Of a stretch of DNA of 64,000 bases, positions 1 to 11,670 are shown one piece after another. Origin of the DNA: Acanthaster planci (taxonomy: Eukaryota > Echinodermata > Asteroidea > Valvatida > Acanthasteridae); assembly GCF_001949145.1 (NCBI RefSeq), contig NW_019091461.1, forward strand, positions 620,001 through 684,000, read 5' to 3'. Every line of letters begins with the position of its first letter. Positions within the stretch are counted from its first letter, which is position 1. The notes beneath the pieces were generated by a model. The model did not search any database. It was not told the DNA's origin and was given only the letters and a program-made list of their open reading frames with translations. The position numbers were made by a program, and so were the translations under genes.

Positions 1-1607
1 GGCGTGCCATGGAAATGACGGCAAGTCTTGCTACCTGCATGATGATAATAAAGTTGCAATTGGTGTGCGAAGGACCAGACTAATGTGCAGAGCGGACGGT
101 TTGAAATTGTGCTGGCTAAACCGCGTATCGTGAAGCCTGCATAATTATTACTACCGTAGGTCTTGCAAAATTTTAATCAGGTCTACCATTAGAACGGCAA
201 GTTTTAATAAGTTGTTAACAAATAACATGGTTTTCGTGTGTTGACAGATTCCAAACAGAGTTTATGTGTACCAAAGGCTGCAATTCTTACTCGTACCGTC
301 GTAGCCATTTGACATGTTATGGGCGCCATAAATTGTAAGACGCCTCTCCACCATGTCCACCGGCATTTTTGTTTCACTCCATTATTTGGACAATGTTGAT
401 TGTTGGAAAGAGGTAGTCCGAATAACTTGGACTCTACAAATCGCCTTTTGAAACATTTGGACGTGGTCGGGTGATATTTCCCTTTCATCTCCTTTGTCTA
501 TTATGTCCAAATGTTAAAAAAGGCAATTCGTAGAGTCCAAGTTCAAGAAGTTACTCGGACTAGGAAAGAGGAAGGTTTTAATATTGGCCGACATTCTTGA
601 GTTAAACATGTTGAAGGCGAATCGTAGGGTTCTACTCCTAGTCGTGCGAGTTACTCGGTCTCTGGCTCGTCAATATGTCATGACATGTGAAGCTACAGTA
701 TCAGTCTTTAACCTACGGTTGCTTTCTGAACATGATGAACCATGCAATCCTGATTGATAGGTGCAAGTTTCGTTGGAAATTTTCAAAATTGTGAGCGCAA
801 ATTTAAAATTTGTGCGGTAGTTTCAAAAAGATTGTGCTCGTCAACAGCCATGCCAGGCCCTGACGTTTGTCCAGTCTATACTTATCTTTGCCATGTTTGC
901 ATTTTATTTAATTGCTTTGTGTGCTGACATGACTGACTCTGACTGTTGCAGCCCTAGGAAATCTCCAAACGTTTTGCAAAGCCCAACATTATCTATACTA
1001 TAGGAATGCTTGCCGTAAACTGGTTGCACATTACTTCTTCCACAGCGCTAGCCACTGAACTGATACTAATCCTGTACATGTTATTATTTAATGCAACTAT
1101 CATAATCATCAAACTGCGCAGCCTTTTTCACTGGAGTAGTACGAGGCCCGAGTCTTGTATTGTAATTGGCTGATTGAATATTTGACAAGACTGTTCAACC
1201 GTTCCCATTGTCTCTTCAAGGAAATATTGCCACTGTCCCTCAAACGGGGCCGATATCAAATATTTACATTGCAAATTTTGCAGATTTTGATAATCAATTT
1301 CATGGATGTCTTTTGTAAGTTCAAAGGTCCGGTGATGAGTATGTTTTGATGATTTTTTTTTTCCTGTGTTCAGGGTGGCTTTGGTTTGGAAACTATACCC
1401 ATCGTACTATCCAGTGACCATGTTTTGAATTACTTTCATTGTGCCAATAACTACAGACAGTAAATAAAAAAAAGGCCAATTGATTTAACCCAACAAAATT
1501 TAAGCTGTGCAGGCAAGTAGTCTGGGAGAAGCCACCAGCCGTTGTGTCATCAGAGAATTAATGTGACAGCAAGTTTCTATTGACTGAATGAACCGATGCA
1601 CTAGATA
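1..1607. other. Left flank and probable 5' UTR of the Spindly gene
   Basis: No convincing coding exon is visible. The stretch is AT-rich. It holds an inverted/direct repeat cluster (about 403-667) and a possible splice acceptor near 1529 (ctgtgcag) that could start a 5' UTR exon. An in-frame TAG sits at 1602-1604, directly before the start codon of the next gene, so the coding region does not extend further upstream in this exon. Short open frames here look random: none has matching splice sites or a recognisable family signature. Confidence 0.5.
403..667. repeat. Inverted plus direct repeat cluster
   Basis: The segment 403-462 is the imperfect reverse complement of 505-570; both share the core GTCCAAAT and TAGAGTCCAAGTT. 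A third, more diverged copy in the orientation of the second lies at about 606-667 (GTTACTCGG block). The arrangement is that of a small foldback element or a rearranged MITE. No coding capacity is seen. Confidence 0.6.
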
Positions 1608-4600
1608 ATGACCATGGAGATGGGGGAGACATCTTTGGAGAAGCAGGTGCAACAGTTGAAGGCCCAACTGGACCAGAAGGGCGGTGACCTGATGCTGGCT
1701 GCTGAGATCGGCAAGAAGCTCTTGGAGCAGAACCAAGATCTGGAGGATCGCCTGGAGCAGCTGGCCCAGGATCACATCAAGAGGGTGGAGGTAAATGCTA
1801 GGGGGGGTATTGATGAAGGATGGAGTATTTGAAAAAAAGAAACTTCCTCTAGCCTTCCTTCTGTAGCCTTTGTGGTCTTTCTTGAGGCTACCCTCAGAAC
1901 TGCAGAGTTTGTTATCCTCTGCGCTGTCACTGCGGAAGACAAACCCCACAGTTCTGGGGTATTTGGGGACGAGGTTACATTTTGGGGCCATTTGCACACT
2001 TTTTGAAGAAAGGATAATAGAATAGTGCAGGGCTCAAAATTGGGCTAACCATCCCAAGAGCAAGTACTTGCTCCCTAGACAGCTGAAATTGTCAGTTAAC
2101 GGGAGCAAGTAGCTCTCATACGCCATTGAATATATATATTCAACAAAATTAAGCAACTTCATACAAAGTGACAAAATAAATGCTAAGTTGTGACCAATCA
2201 AAGTCCAGTGGCTTGCTCGATACAGTGTACATGACCAACCCCAAATGTGCTAAGCGACGCCAACAGTCGGACACCAGGCTTATACCACGTACACATACAC
2301 ACACTTAAAAAGGGAATTAACTGCAGTAGGCAGTGTCCGAATCACTTGGCTGTGGCTGGAATTTACGCACGTGTCAATGGTTGTGGCCATGGCCAGTTCC
2401 CATAGAATCGTGTGTAAATACCAGCCATAGCCAAGTGATTCAGACACGACCAGTGCAGGACAGCAGGGGGATTTTGACACTGGCCACACGTGGCATGCAA
2501 ACGCACTGTGTTTTGTGCATGCATGTGAGCATGCCCCTCTCGGTGTCATCGTAAAAATTGTACTCATGTTGCGGTTCCATGACAAGGGTGATCTGAAGTA
2601 AAAAAGTTCAGGTATTCTTCATAGCAAGAATAGAAACAAATGGGCGCTGGTACTTTCGCTTTTCTTTATAATTTAGGGACGCATTTATGAGACAAGCGTG
2701 CACTCTTTATAGTTTATGGGCACATTTAGGAGACAAACGGGCACTTTTTAGCTACGTGCGCCCGCAAATTTTGAGCCTCGTAGTGCCAAAAAATGGCCTT
2801 TAATTTTTTCTGAGAGAAAAAAAAATTGCTCCTTTTAGAGAGGCCATAACCCCTGTTGCCTCCCCCCTTCAACCCCCATCCCCTCCAAAGGGTCCAATAG
2901 GCTAAACTTCACATCCTTCTCTCTCAGCAACTGGAGCAGGACAAGCATAGCCTGCAGCTGAAGCTGGGCGCCAAGGAGCAGACGGAGCGCTCCCAGCTGG
3001 CTGAGCTGGACGGCCTGCGGGAGGCCCTGCAGGCCCAGCGGGAGGCCTGGCGGGGCAGGGAGAGGCAGGAACTGGCCCAGGCCAAGGAGGTGCAGCGGAT
3101 GGCCGGCCGGCTGGAGGAACTGCAGGTCAGCCTGGAGCGGGCCGCCATGACAGAGGAGCAGCTACGCAAGAGGGTCAGTGCCAAATTGCTTGGCGACTGG
3201 TCACATATTAATCGTCGGGCATTGGTGCGTGTGTGGGATTGTGGTCTAGTGAGGATCAGGAGTCAAATCCAACGCTTGGTCCTGTAGACCTTTACACGAT
3301 GCTGCCATGTTTGTCTTGCTCCCTGCAAACCCATTAGCAATGGTAATGCAACCTCACACCGCGATAAAAGGGAACGGACTATTTTTCCTTCCTTTCTCTC
3401 AGTTTGGTTACATTGCTTTGAATGGCAGAAAGCGAGATGGCTTCCCCATGATAGAGGTCTATGGGTGTCATCTTGCCTTGCCGTGTTTGATTGTTGTAAT
3501 CTCACTGATGGTAACTTCTTGTACTTGGAGATTCAAATTTCCAATTTTATTGAAGATTTAAATTAGCACGGCAGTCAAAGGGTTTAATATGCGACGACAA
3601 GATGCATTTCAGAAACTTACACACCTCTACAAATCATCATAGCATGAGATACTGCTTTCGTTGTGCTGGTCATTGGTAAATTTTCTTGTGTAGATTGAAC
3701 ACCAGGACGAGTTGCTTAAAGAAGCCAACAATAAGCTCAGCTCCATGGAGTTGGCACCCAGCCAGAACGATGAGCAACTCGACCACCTCCAACAAAAACT
3801 GACCACGGTCAAGTCTGCCAAGGTATGGAGAAGCATAAGGCTCTTTGTATCATCCCCCTTGGAGGCGTGGAGAGGCCTCCCAATCTCGTCTTCGTCTTTC
3901 ACTTTGGCTTTGGGCTTTTAGAAGTATTCAACCCTCGGAGGTCAGGCCAGAAGTTGAAAGTATTTTGATTTGGTTCTAACGGGAAACATTTGAAAACAAT
4001 TCTTGGCTACGAGAGCTGAACATAACAATTCTGTAATCTGCTGGGAGGGCATTGTCAGGATTGTGTCCCTGAGCAAGTTACTTTGCCACGAGTTGGCTGC
4101 AGCAGTTTCTTAGAGACTGTTCCTTCTACTTTCAACATTTCGATTGCTGTCTGCACGATTTACTGTTTGTTTTTGTATGATGTTGCTGTCGTCTTTGCTC
4201 AAGTTTGCTGAGGACTCTCAGCAAGACCTTGCTCTCAGTGGTAAACATGGAAACTTTGTACCCATTCCATTAGAAATTTTTTTTTTCTGTGCCCATTCTG
4301 TTACAAAATTTGTTTTGCCCATTCAGTTGAAATTTTCTGTGTCCATTAAGTTGAAAATTGGTTGTACACAATCACGTGTGGGAACTAGCATGCATAAATG
4401 TACATGTATTTGTAATCACCTGTTATTTCTGCATCGTGTCAGTTTTCCCCTATCAAAACTGCCTGTCTGTATTCTCTGGCATTTAAGGATGCCCTAGCCA
4501 TGGAGTTGAAAGACGCCAAGGATCACTGCCAGCAGTTGGCGTTCACAGATGAGGTCCAGAAACAGCGACTACAGAGCCTGCAGAATGACATGGAGGAGAA

Positions 4601-7600
4601 AGAACAACAGGTCACAGGTTACTTCAACCTGCTGGAGGTACGGCGGCCATCACCTGGTTACAGCCAGTCATTGCCAGATTTTTTGGGATGTACCCCCTCA
4701 TAAATGGTCCTCGCTTTCTTTGGTGAAACTTGAACTTATGTCAGTTTTGTGCCCTGTAAAAATGAGTCCCAAGTCGCCAGGTCTTCACAAAGTTGGTCAT
4801 GAAAGTTATCAGTTTTTGAAAATGTAGGAGTCCTTTCAATTGGTGTACTTCGGCGAATTATAAAGACGTAGTGGATGCCATAGTGAAGATACAGCCCCCT
4901 GTATTTCAGTGTGGGAACAGTAATTGCTTTAGGTTTGAAACATTTTTTCTCACTTTACACGTAGAAAACTCGGGAGGAGGTGTCCGAGCTACAGATCCAG
5001 CTGGACATTGCCAAGATGGAAGCCACTGATATTAACAAGAAAGGAAACTCACTCTTTGCTGAGGTACAAAATGGTTGCCTTTACAACTTAGAAATAAGGA
5101 GATTTCTGTTGTAACAAAGTCCCAGTGTAAATAAACGGTATGTACTCATGAAATACTTTTGATCTCTCAAAATGTTTGTGGTTTGTTTTGCTTTTTGTCT
5201 GTGCAAAATCAACAAAATATATGGCAAGCCTCAAAACGAGAAATAAGTGAGCTTTTGAAGGTTGCATCAAAATTTTATCAAATGACAGAATTTTGCAAAT
5301 GAAAAAAAAAATTTTTTTGAATTTCTTGAAACCTTAGTCCCAAGTTTGATCTTTGTCTCAAGGTTCGTGATGCCGGTGTTTTTGTGACTGCTTGCATTCC
5401 ATTGGTAATTCTCTTTTAGGTGGAGGACAGGCGCAAGGAAGCAGAGAATAAAATGATATCGTTGAGGGTGCAGTACCAATCCACCAAGGAGCAGCTGAAC
5501 ATGAAGAAACAGCAGGTGCACAAGATGAGAGTGAGTAAGCTCATTTGTGTGAGGTCTTAAAGCAGAGAGTCCACCTTCTCGGCATCTTGTGACTAGAACA
5601 GTGTGCCTGATGTCTTGCCATGAACCAGCAAGAAAAACCTCTCTTTGGGACTTATGCAGCAGCGTATCCAGCTTTTGGCGTCGAGGAGGGGGGGGCAAAT
5701 TCAGAAGTGAGTGCGGCTTTGGGCTTAGTCAACATGGTGTTGGGGGAGAAAAAATACCAAAAGCCTTAGCTGCGGTCCTGACATCCTTGCTTTTATTTGC
5801 TGGTGTTGTTTTCTTGGGGTTTTGGTGCTAATATTTGATAAATAAATATATTGATTACTTTCTTACCTATAAAGTATTCTTTATAAAAAGATTTGTCGGG
5901 GGGGAACAAGTTGCCCCCCTCTCCCTGTTCTGTTGGATACGGCATTGGTCTTGTGCCCTTCTGCATGTCAGTGCAGACCTCTTCAATCAGCCAAGCATGC
6001 CATATGTGGCTCTGATTCAAATCTGACAGAAAGTGACAATTGATCATCTGAGGCACTGCTCTACAAAAATATGCAGAGTTTTCTTTTAAGTGGACGTGTG
6101 TTTGCTGAGATCACGTTTGGAGGCAAAATTTTTCCTCAAAATACGTCAACGATTTCAAGATGCATGTACTTTGCATCGGGGAGATGTTAAGTTTTACTTA
6201 TTGGTTTTACAAAGTTAAAACTTACACGCAAAACCCGTAAGAAAAAATATATTTCAGCGATGTTCGTCCAGCATTTTCTTCCCTCAAGAGACAGTTTACA
6301 TTGCCTGAGCTTTTTTTTAAAAATGTTCAACTGTTTGAAAAGATGAAGCCCCTGAATAGATGTGGTCTTCTTTTTTTCTTTTTTTAGTTCCAAATAGCGG
6401 CCCTGTTGCAGATGGGCGGTGGGCGGGCTGATACCTCCCAGAGGGAGCGATTGGAGCAGAGTCTTGCACAAAGCCGGTCTGAGGTTCACATGCTGACCGA
6501 GAAGATCAAAGTGTTGGAGAAAGGAAAGGTCTTTCCCCGTTGCGTTTTCTCCGTTCTACTTTTTAAAGGGCGTATGAGTTGAAATTTGCTGACAAACTTT
6601 ATTTTGCAACTGACTGCTCCTCGTACTTATATAAAATTGACTTGGCAACCTGTTCTTATTAATATTACTGAAAGGTGCACTTTTTGAAAGCATGTGCTTT
6701 GCCTGAGGAAGCAGGGTACTGTTGCTGCGATGGGGATGACGATGCTTCTAGTGGGGCTTTCTGCTCAAAATTGTGAACTTGAAATTTCATCGTTAGTTTT
6801 GAGACAACTTTGTACCGCCAATAAATCACCAAAGAAGAGAAAAATGTAGACAGCGTAATATCCAAAATTCTGGCAAATGTTGGTGCTAAGATAACAAACG
6901 TTGAAGTTTCTTCATGAAATAACACTACACTTGTAACGACTTAGACGTATTCTCCACTCCACAGGCCAGCGAAGGGATGGGTCACCAGTATGACGAATAC
7001 AAGAGACTATTCGGTGAATCAGACAAACCCGACCTGCTGGAGTTTTTACAGCACAAGCTCAAGATGGCCAAGTATTAGACAAGCTCGCTCAACTTCTAAC
7101 CAGATAAAATCTGGACCTCCAACAGAGTTGGAGTTTGATAGCCCTAACTTTCCCAAATCCTCCGATTTCAATGTGATTTTACGTACACCCTAGGGGGTTG
7201 CAGTTAAGTAAGAGTTTTTATAAAATAAGAGTTGGGAAAAACAAAATCCCCCCCCCAAATGAGAGCGGATTTTGATCAAAGAGATCCTCAATGCACAGCA
7301 AACAAATTTGTGTCATTTTTGAAAATTGATTGCAAGATTTGAAGAAACAAGACATGCAAAAACAGCATTTTTTCACATGTCTTCAACTACTTTATTCTAC
7401 TTTCTGGATACAGTGGCATTGAAAGACCTATACCTATTTACTAATTCATGCAAAAGGCATGTATAAATATGGAAAGTTACAGTACCCTATAGAGGCTTTG
7501 CATGGTAGCCATCTTGTAGGGCAGTTCTTTTGTTCCACAGGGAAACCTCCTTTGTGCATATCCTGTGGAACAAAAGCACTGGCCTGCAAGATGGAAGCAA

Positions 7601-8997
7601 TGCAAACCCTCTGTTGGCCTTAGAGTTATTCAAACAGGCTTGAACATCTTGCACTGAAGTGTTGTGCAGCTAAACAGCTCCCAGTTCTGGTTGTTGGATG
7701 AGCCCATATCAGCGATAATTTCAACCCCCTTGCTTCCTCACTGGACAGAGAAGAGACTGAAGAGGTCAGGAAAGAGCTCCACACGCAGCAGCTGCTGCAG
7801 ATTGCCGCCAGCGACAAGCTGATGGACTGCGAGCGGCGCCTGTACAGCGCCGAGACCGAGACGGACCGCACCAGGGCGGCCAACATGAAGCTGCTGGTCA
7901 CGCTGGACGAGCTCAAGCTGAAGCTGAATGCTAAAGGTGAGAAACAGGGCGTGGAGGGGGTGCTTGGGCATTTAGGACTGTTAGTCTCTGACACCAAAAG
8001 CTCCTGAATGGTGTAGCCACCTGTTGGTTGAAAATGGTCACGAAACTTTCTGCCTAATTAGTAGTAGTTTATTATTGTCTTTGGTGTGAAATTACGCTTT
8101 CGTTTTTAAGAATGAGTTGTAAATTAAGCATAAATATCAAAGACATGCGTTGGTGTGGCTTTTCATGTTCCCACACATTCGTTGTCACAAAATGTCCCCC
8201 TCTCTCTCTAAAACCTACTGAGTTTCCCTGTTGACAAACATCAAAATTGAGGTTTATTTCTTTGTAAGTGCACCGACTTTCATTAAATTTAGGAGCTTTT
8301 ACTCCAAATGTTGTACTTGAAAGAATATTCGATTGAAATCTTCCTTCTGCCCTTTTGATTAAACTATATAGAGAATGGGTCCTCAAAATCTAAAGTCAGC
8401 ACCAGCTATCGCGAAAAAATCTGCTTGAAGAAACCAAATGGAAACCAAAAGTCCTCAGATAGGGAAGTCAAGGAACCGGAAGATGTCCTCACAACAGATG
8501 CGGCTGAAGACAACAACGGGGAAAACGCTCCATCAGGAACATCTGCAGTGGATGGGAATCAAACTGCACCCCTGGAGCAGAAGCCACCAATGAGGGATGA
8601 TGTCTCATTTATCTCGACCAATGAACAAGGAGCAAACAGGAGGCAGGAGGACTACATCCTGAAGTCAACCAATCAAAACGTAGGGCCCCCCACTGTATCT
8701 CCGACTGGCGTGCCCGTCAAGAAGCAGCCCAAGAAGTCGGTCTCCATGTGCGAGACCGTCTCGGTTCTTGGCTCCACGGGCAAGGTGGATCTGAAGTCAC
8801 AGTTTTCCTTGAAGTCGGGGGCGGAGCGGAACCAGGGGGGAGGAGACGACAACTCGCTCGGTGAGGAGAACACTGAGCCGAGGGCGGGGCACGACATGGG
8901 CGGGGCAGGGTCCCGAGGTGCGAGGCACGGCGGCAAGAAACACCACAGGGTGGTGCACATGAAGAGCAACAACACTGCAGAATGTAAACAGCAGTGA
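1608..8997 (+). CDS. SPDL1: Spindly, kinetochore dynein-dynactin adaptor (coiled-coil protein)
   Basis: Ten coding exons: 1608-1790, 2928-3173, 3694-3822, 4488-4637, 4965-5063, 5420-5530, 6388-6528, 6965-7071, 7749-7936, 8372-8997. All introns are GT-AG, all phases agree, and the product is 659 residues (human about 605). In animals Spindly links the RZZ complex at kinetochores to dynein-dynactin and is removed once microtubules attach. Seen here: a long coiled coil over residues 10-470; a CC1 box AAEIG at 31-35, which in this adaptor class contacts dynein light intermediate chain; the Spindly motif LFAEVEDRR at 266-274, which contacts the dynactin pointed end; a disordered Lys/Ser-rich tail with KKSVSMC near 572; and a terminal CaaX box CKQQ (human CPQQ) for farnesylation. 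Met1, Met3 and Met5 are all possible starts; Met3 (1614) has the best Kozak context (GACCATGG). An in-frame TAG lies just upstream. Confidence 0.93.
2031..2776. repeat. Candidate composite element with imperfect inverted ends in Spindly intron 1
   Basis: The left end GGCTCAAAATTGGGC (2031-2045) is mirrored by GCCCGCAAATTTTGAGCC ending at 2776. Inside lie a GAGCAAGTACTTGCTC palindrome, a nested foldback element (2333-2447) and a 43-bp tandem duplication (about 2664-2750). The layout suggests an element that was itself a target for a second insertion. No coding region is seen. Confidence 0.4.
2333..2447. mobile_element. Foldback MITE-like element, family C, copy 1
   Basis: The two halves are near-perfect inverted repeats: GTGTCCGAATCACTTGGCTG on the left and CAGCCATAGCCAAGTGATTC on the right, around a short centre with CCATGG. 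Similar copies, some only half-recognisable, occur at about 18232-18360, 26487-26596, 29799-29903 and 43825-43930. There is no coding capacity, so this is probably a non-autonomous DNA element spread through introns. Confidence 0.6.
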
Positions 8998-10990
8998 GTA
9001 TGACTGTGTCGTACTGGAGGACAGAGGCAGTTTCTAGTGTTGCCCACATTGTTGAGCCATCTGCAACCATAACTATGGGAAAGGGCTATTTTTTGAGTAA
9101 CCATATTGTCAAATCTGCGTGAGGAGGGCCTCCGTATGTGTGGATGCTACAGATCTCATGTCCAGCATGCCTATTACAACCTGCATTTTTGAGATAATGA
9201 ATACCCAAATAATGTGCTCTTATTGTGGTTATCAACTTGTCGGTATCCTTGGACTCCCTGAGCCTGGTTGAGTACCGACAAAAATCAGAAAGAAAATTCA
9301 AAGTTGAAATTCAAATGCAGAGCAACAGTTCTCTGGTTCTTCTAAGAATTTGCAAATTTCATCAAACCATTCAGACTTTTTGCTGAAAATGTAGGTAGAT
9401 TCATTTGGTTTTATACTCGAAAAAGCAGTGTTGACCTTGTCACAAGTTACCAAATTTTACTAGTGCTTGCAAAATTTACATGTTAAGTGAAAGAGAATTT
9501 TTTTAAGCTTGGGTAAAGAAATTCATGAGAATTTTTTTTGGGGGGGTTGGGGCTGGGGAAATCAGAAACAATGCCTTGAATTTCTCATGACCTTGCAGTG
9601 TGCTCAGATGTCTTTCTGAACATTTCTTAGAAATTTCAAAAGGAAACAGTCCAAAGAACTAACAGTCCAAAATAGACACTTTGAGGTGATTAACTCCTTA
9701 CAATTTTTGTAAAACTTATTTAACCATTATCCAAATACACATATATTGACAGCACAAGGGAATGTTTAGTTCCTAAACTCCTGTGCAGAAGCCCTCCCCC
9801 CCCCAAAAAAGTTGTAAAACTTAGGGCTGAAATTTGCAAATTCTGCCCCAAGTGCATTTTATACATTTAGTCTACAGAACAGTTGTTGCGCTACTCCTAA
9901 AATGGTTTCATTTTTGACATCTTGGGGAAAAAAATCTGGAGAAAAATCACCATGCTGGAATTTGTACAGAGGCGTTGAAAATATACACGTTCTCTCCTTT
10001 AATTGATTTTTCACACACCGCAAGCTTTATTGCATCAAAAGTGAAATACATATATTGCTGCACTTCTTCACAACAAATGAAATATTTGTTAACTTTAAAA
10101 ACACTGTGGTAATAAACACCTTTATGATAAACTGGACGGAACTAAAATTTAAATCGTGGAATCCAATAAAGGACATTGAAACTTGTACAGCAAAACACAT
10201 GGAAGCATTAAATACTTGTTAGCTTACTTTGGATAAAGTTTGCATTAAAATCAGCTAACAGGAAAATCTGTTCCAACAGTCTAAATTCTAAGCCGGGGAA
10301 AAAGTTGTCGTTTATCAGATTTTGACTGTGTAGGTCTGGCTTCAGAGTCGCTCACAGTCACATGCCTTTAAAGCTCCCATAAAATGGAAATTAAAGGCTA
10401 TTTCATACTCCGGGTGAACATGAAAGCAAAGCAACTTCAATGTCACGAAACAAGCACGGTGAAATTTACTCATGTTGAAACGTGATCAACTCCTGTAAAT
10501 TTGCAGCACAAATATTTGATCTGATGTCACATAGTTCTGTTTGCATTGGCTTTCACACTGAGTATGAATCTCTCTTTAAACTCTAAGCTTGCCCTTGCAT
10601 GATTTGATGTTCTTTTGAGAAAATAGCTCTCTACTAAAGCCAGTATCCCTCAAGTGCCAGGGCTGCAAGTATGAGGGCGGGACTCCGATGTCTAAGCTCC
10701 TTGTATAACTATTGCCATCTACACAATGGCCGAGTTCAGGCAGTATGTTCACGAACAGCTTGATTTGTCGTTCTTGGGTCGGCCGCTCGAATGCCGGGAA
10801 CGTACAATTGGTCATCGCCGGTAGTTAGTGACAAGCAACATGGTGGCGTCCATATCATAGTAAACTATTCGAGAGTTAATGCTTGGACAACTGGGCTGAA
10901 TTCTTTTTTATTCAAACAGGAACATTCACTTCTGTGTTGTGAAAAATAATTACTGTTAATTTTGCAAAACTTCCTATCGTCTCCAACTTT
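8998..10990. other. 3' flank of Spindly; convergent intergenic region
   Basis: AT-rich, with no supported exon. It probably contains the Spindly 3' UTR. AATAAA polyadenylation signals on the plus strand occur at 10112-10117 and 10165-10170, about 1.1 kb after the stop codon. On the minus strand, AATAAA (TTTATT on plus) lies at 10907-10912 and 10026-10031 and could serve CFAP54, whose stop is at 11671. A 79-codon minus-strand open frame (10576-10815) is more GC-rich than its surroundings but cannot be tied to a gene. Confidence 0.5.
10112..10170 (+). terminator. Candidate polyadenylation signals for Spindly
   Basis: Two AATAAA hexamers (10112-10117 and 10165-10170) are the first canonical pair I see downstream of the Spindly stop on the plus strand. 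Use is inferred from position only. Confidence 0.35.
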
Positions 10991-11118
10991 NNNNNNNNNN
11001 NNNNNNNNNNNNNNNNNNNNNNNNNNNNNNNNNNNNNNNNNNNNNNNNNNNNNNNNNNNNNNNNNNNNNNNNNNNNNNNNNNNNNNNNNNNNNNNNNNNN
11101 NNNNNNNNNNNNNNNNNN
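10991..11118. other. Assembly gap (128 N)
   Basis: A run of N between the two convergent genes. The flanking sequence is AT-rich; the gap may hide part of the CFAP54 3' UTR or a repeat. The true gap length is unknown. Confidence 0.99.
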
Positions 11119-11670
11119 GCCGTTCGAGCGTGAGAACAAGAAACCTGTGTCAAGAACACGGCGCCCGAACTCGACCAATGTGTACATGTCTTAAATTAAC
11201 TTTTGATCACATGTAGTGTATTCTCTATATTGTACCTCTCTTTTCTCATATAACAATACAACTTCTTACTCCTTGAATAATGGTTAATATGAAACGATGA
11301 GGATGTAAGGCCGGATGGCAGCAAAAGGACAAAAAGGACATAAATACAAACCTTAAAGGTGACCTTTTCATATTACATTTACATATCATAACAAATCTAA
11401 TAAAAGTATAAACACAACAGCAGCCTAGACCAATAACATTTGGCAGTGGAATGGTAATGGGACGGAACAGAATGATAAGTGTAAGTAACAGGACGGATAA
11501 ATCATTTGGTAGGGTTGAAATTGTTGAAAGCGTAAAAATCAATAAACAAGATGGATACGTCTGGCTTTACAGTGTGTTCGATCGGCAAGTTGTCATAAAG
11601 TTGAAACTACCGTGGAGTAGGGTCTGCGCTTTGCCAGAATGTAGGGCTCTGCGTAGAACCGCAGCACTGC
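11119..11670. other. Probable 3' UTR / downstream flank of CFAP54
   Basis: Sequence between the gap and the CFAP54 stop codon. No minus-strand AATAAA is visible here, so the transcript may end inside or beyond the gap. A plus-strand open frame (11451-11717) overlaps the CFAP54 terminal exon in antisense and has no supporting splice or family evidence. Confidence 0.4.

Noticed and set aside
1500-1997. 165-codon minus-strand open frame
   Set aside because: Overlaps Spindly exon 1 in antisense; the Leu/Gln-rich stretch is the complement of coiled-coil codons.
5267-5698. 143-codon minus-strand open frame
   Set aside because: Antisense over Spindly exon 6 (5420-5530). The sense exon has correct splice sites and the conserved VEDRR motif.
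7072-7078. Spindly ending at the TAG at 7076-7078
   Set aside because: A donor (GTATTA) lies just before the stop, and exons 9-10 continue in phase with conserved Spindly sequence and a CaaX end.
8673-9104. 143-codon minus-strand open frame
   Set aside because: Antisense to the Spindly last exon, Cys/Pro-rich with no recognisable domain.
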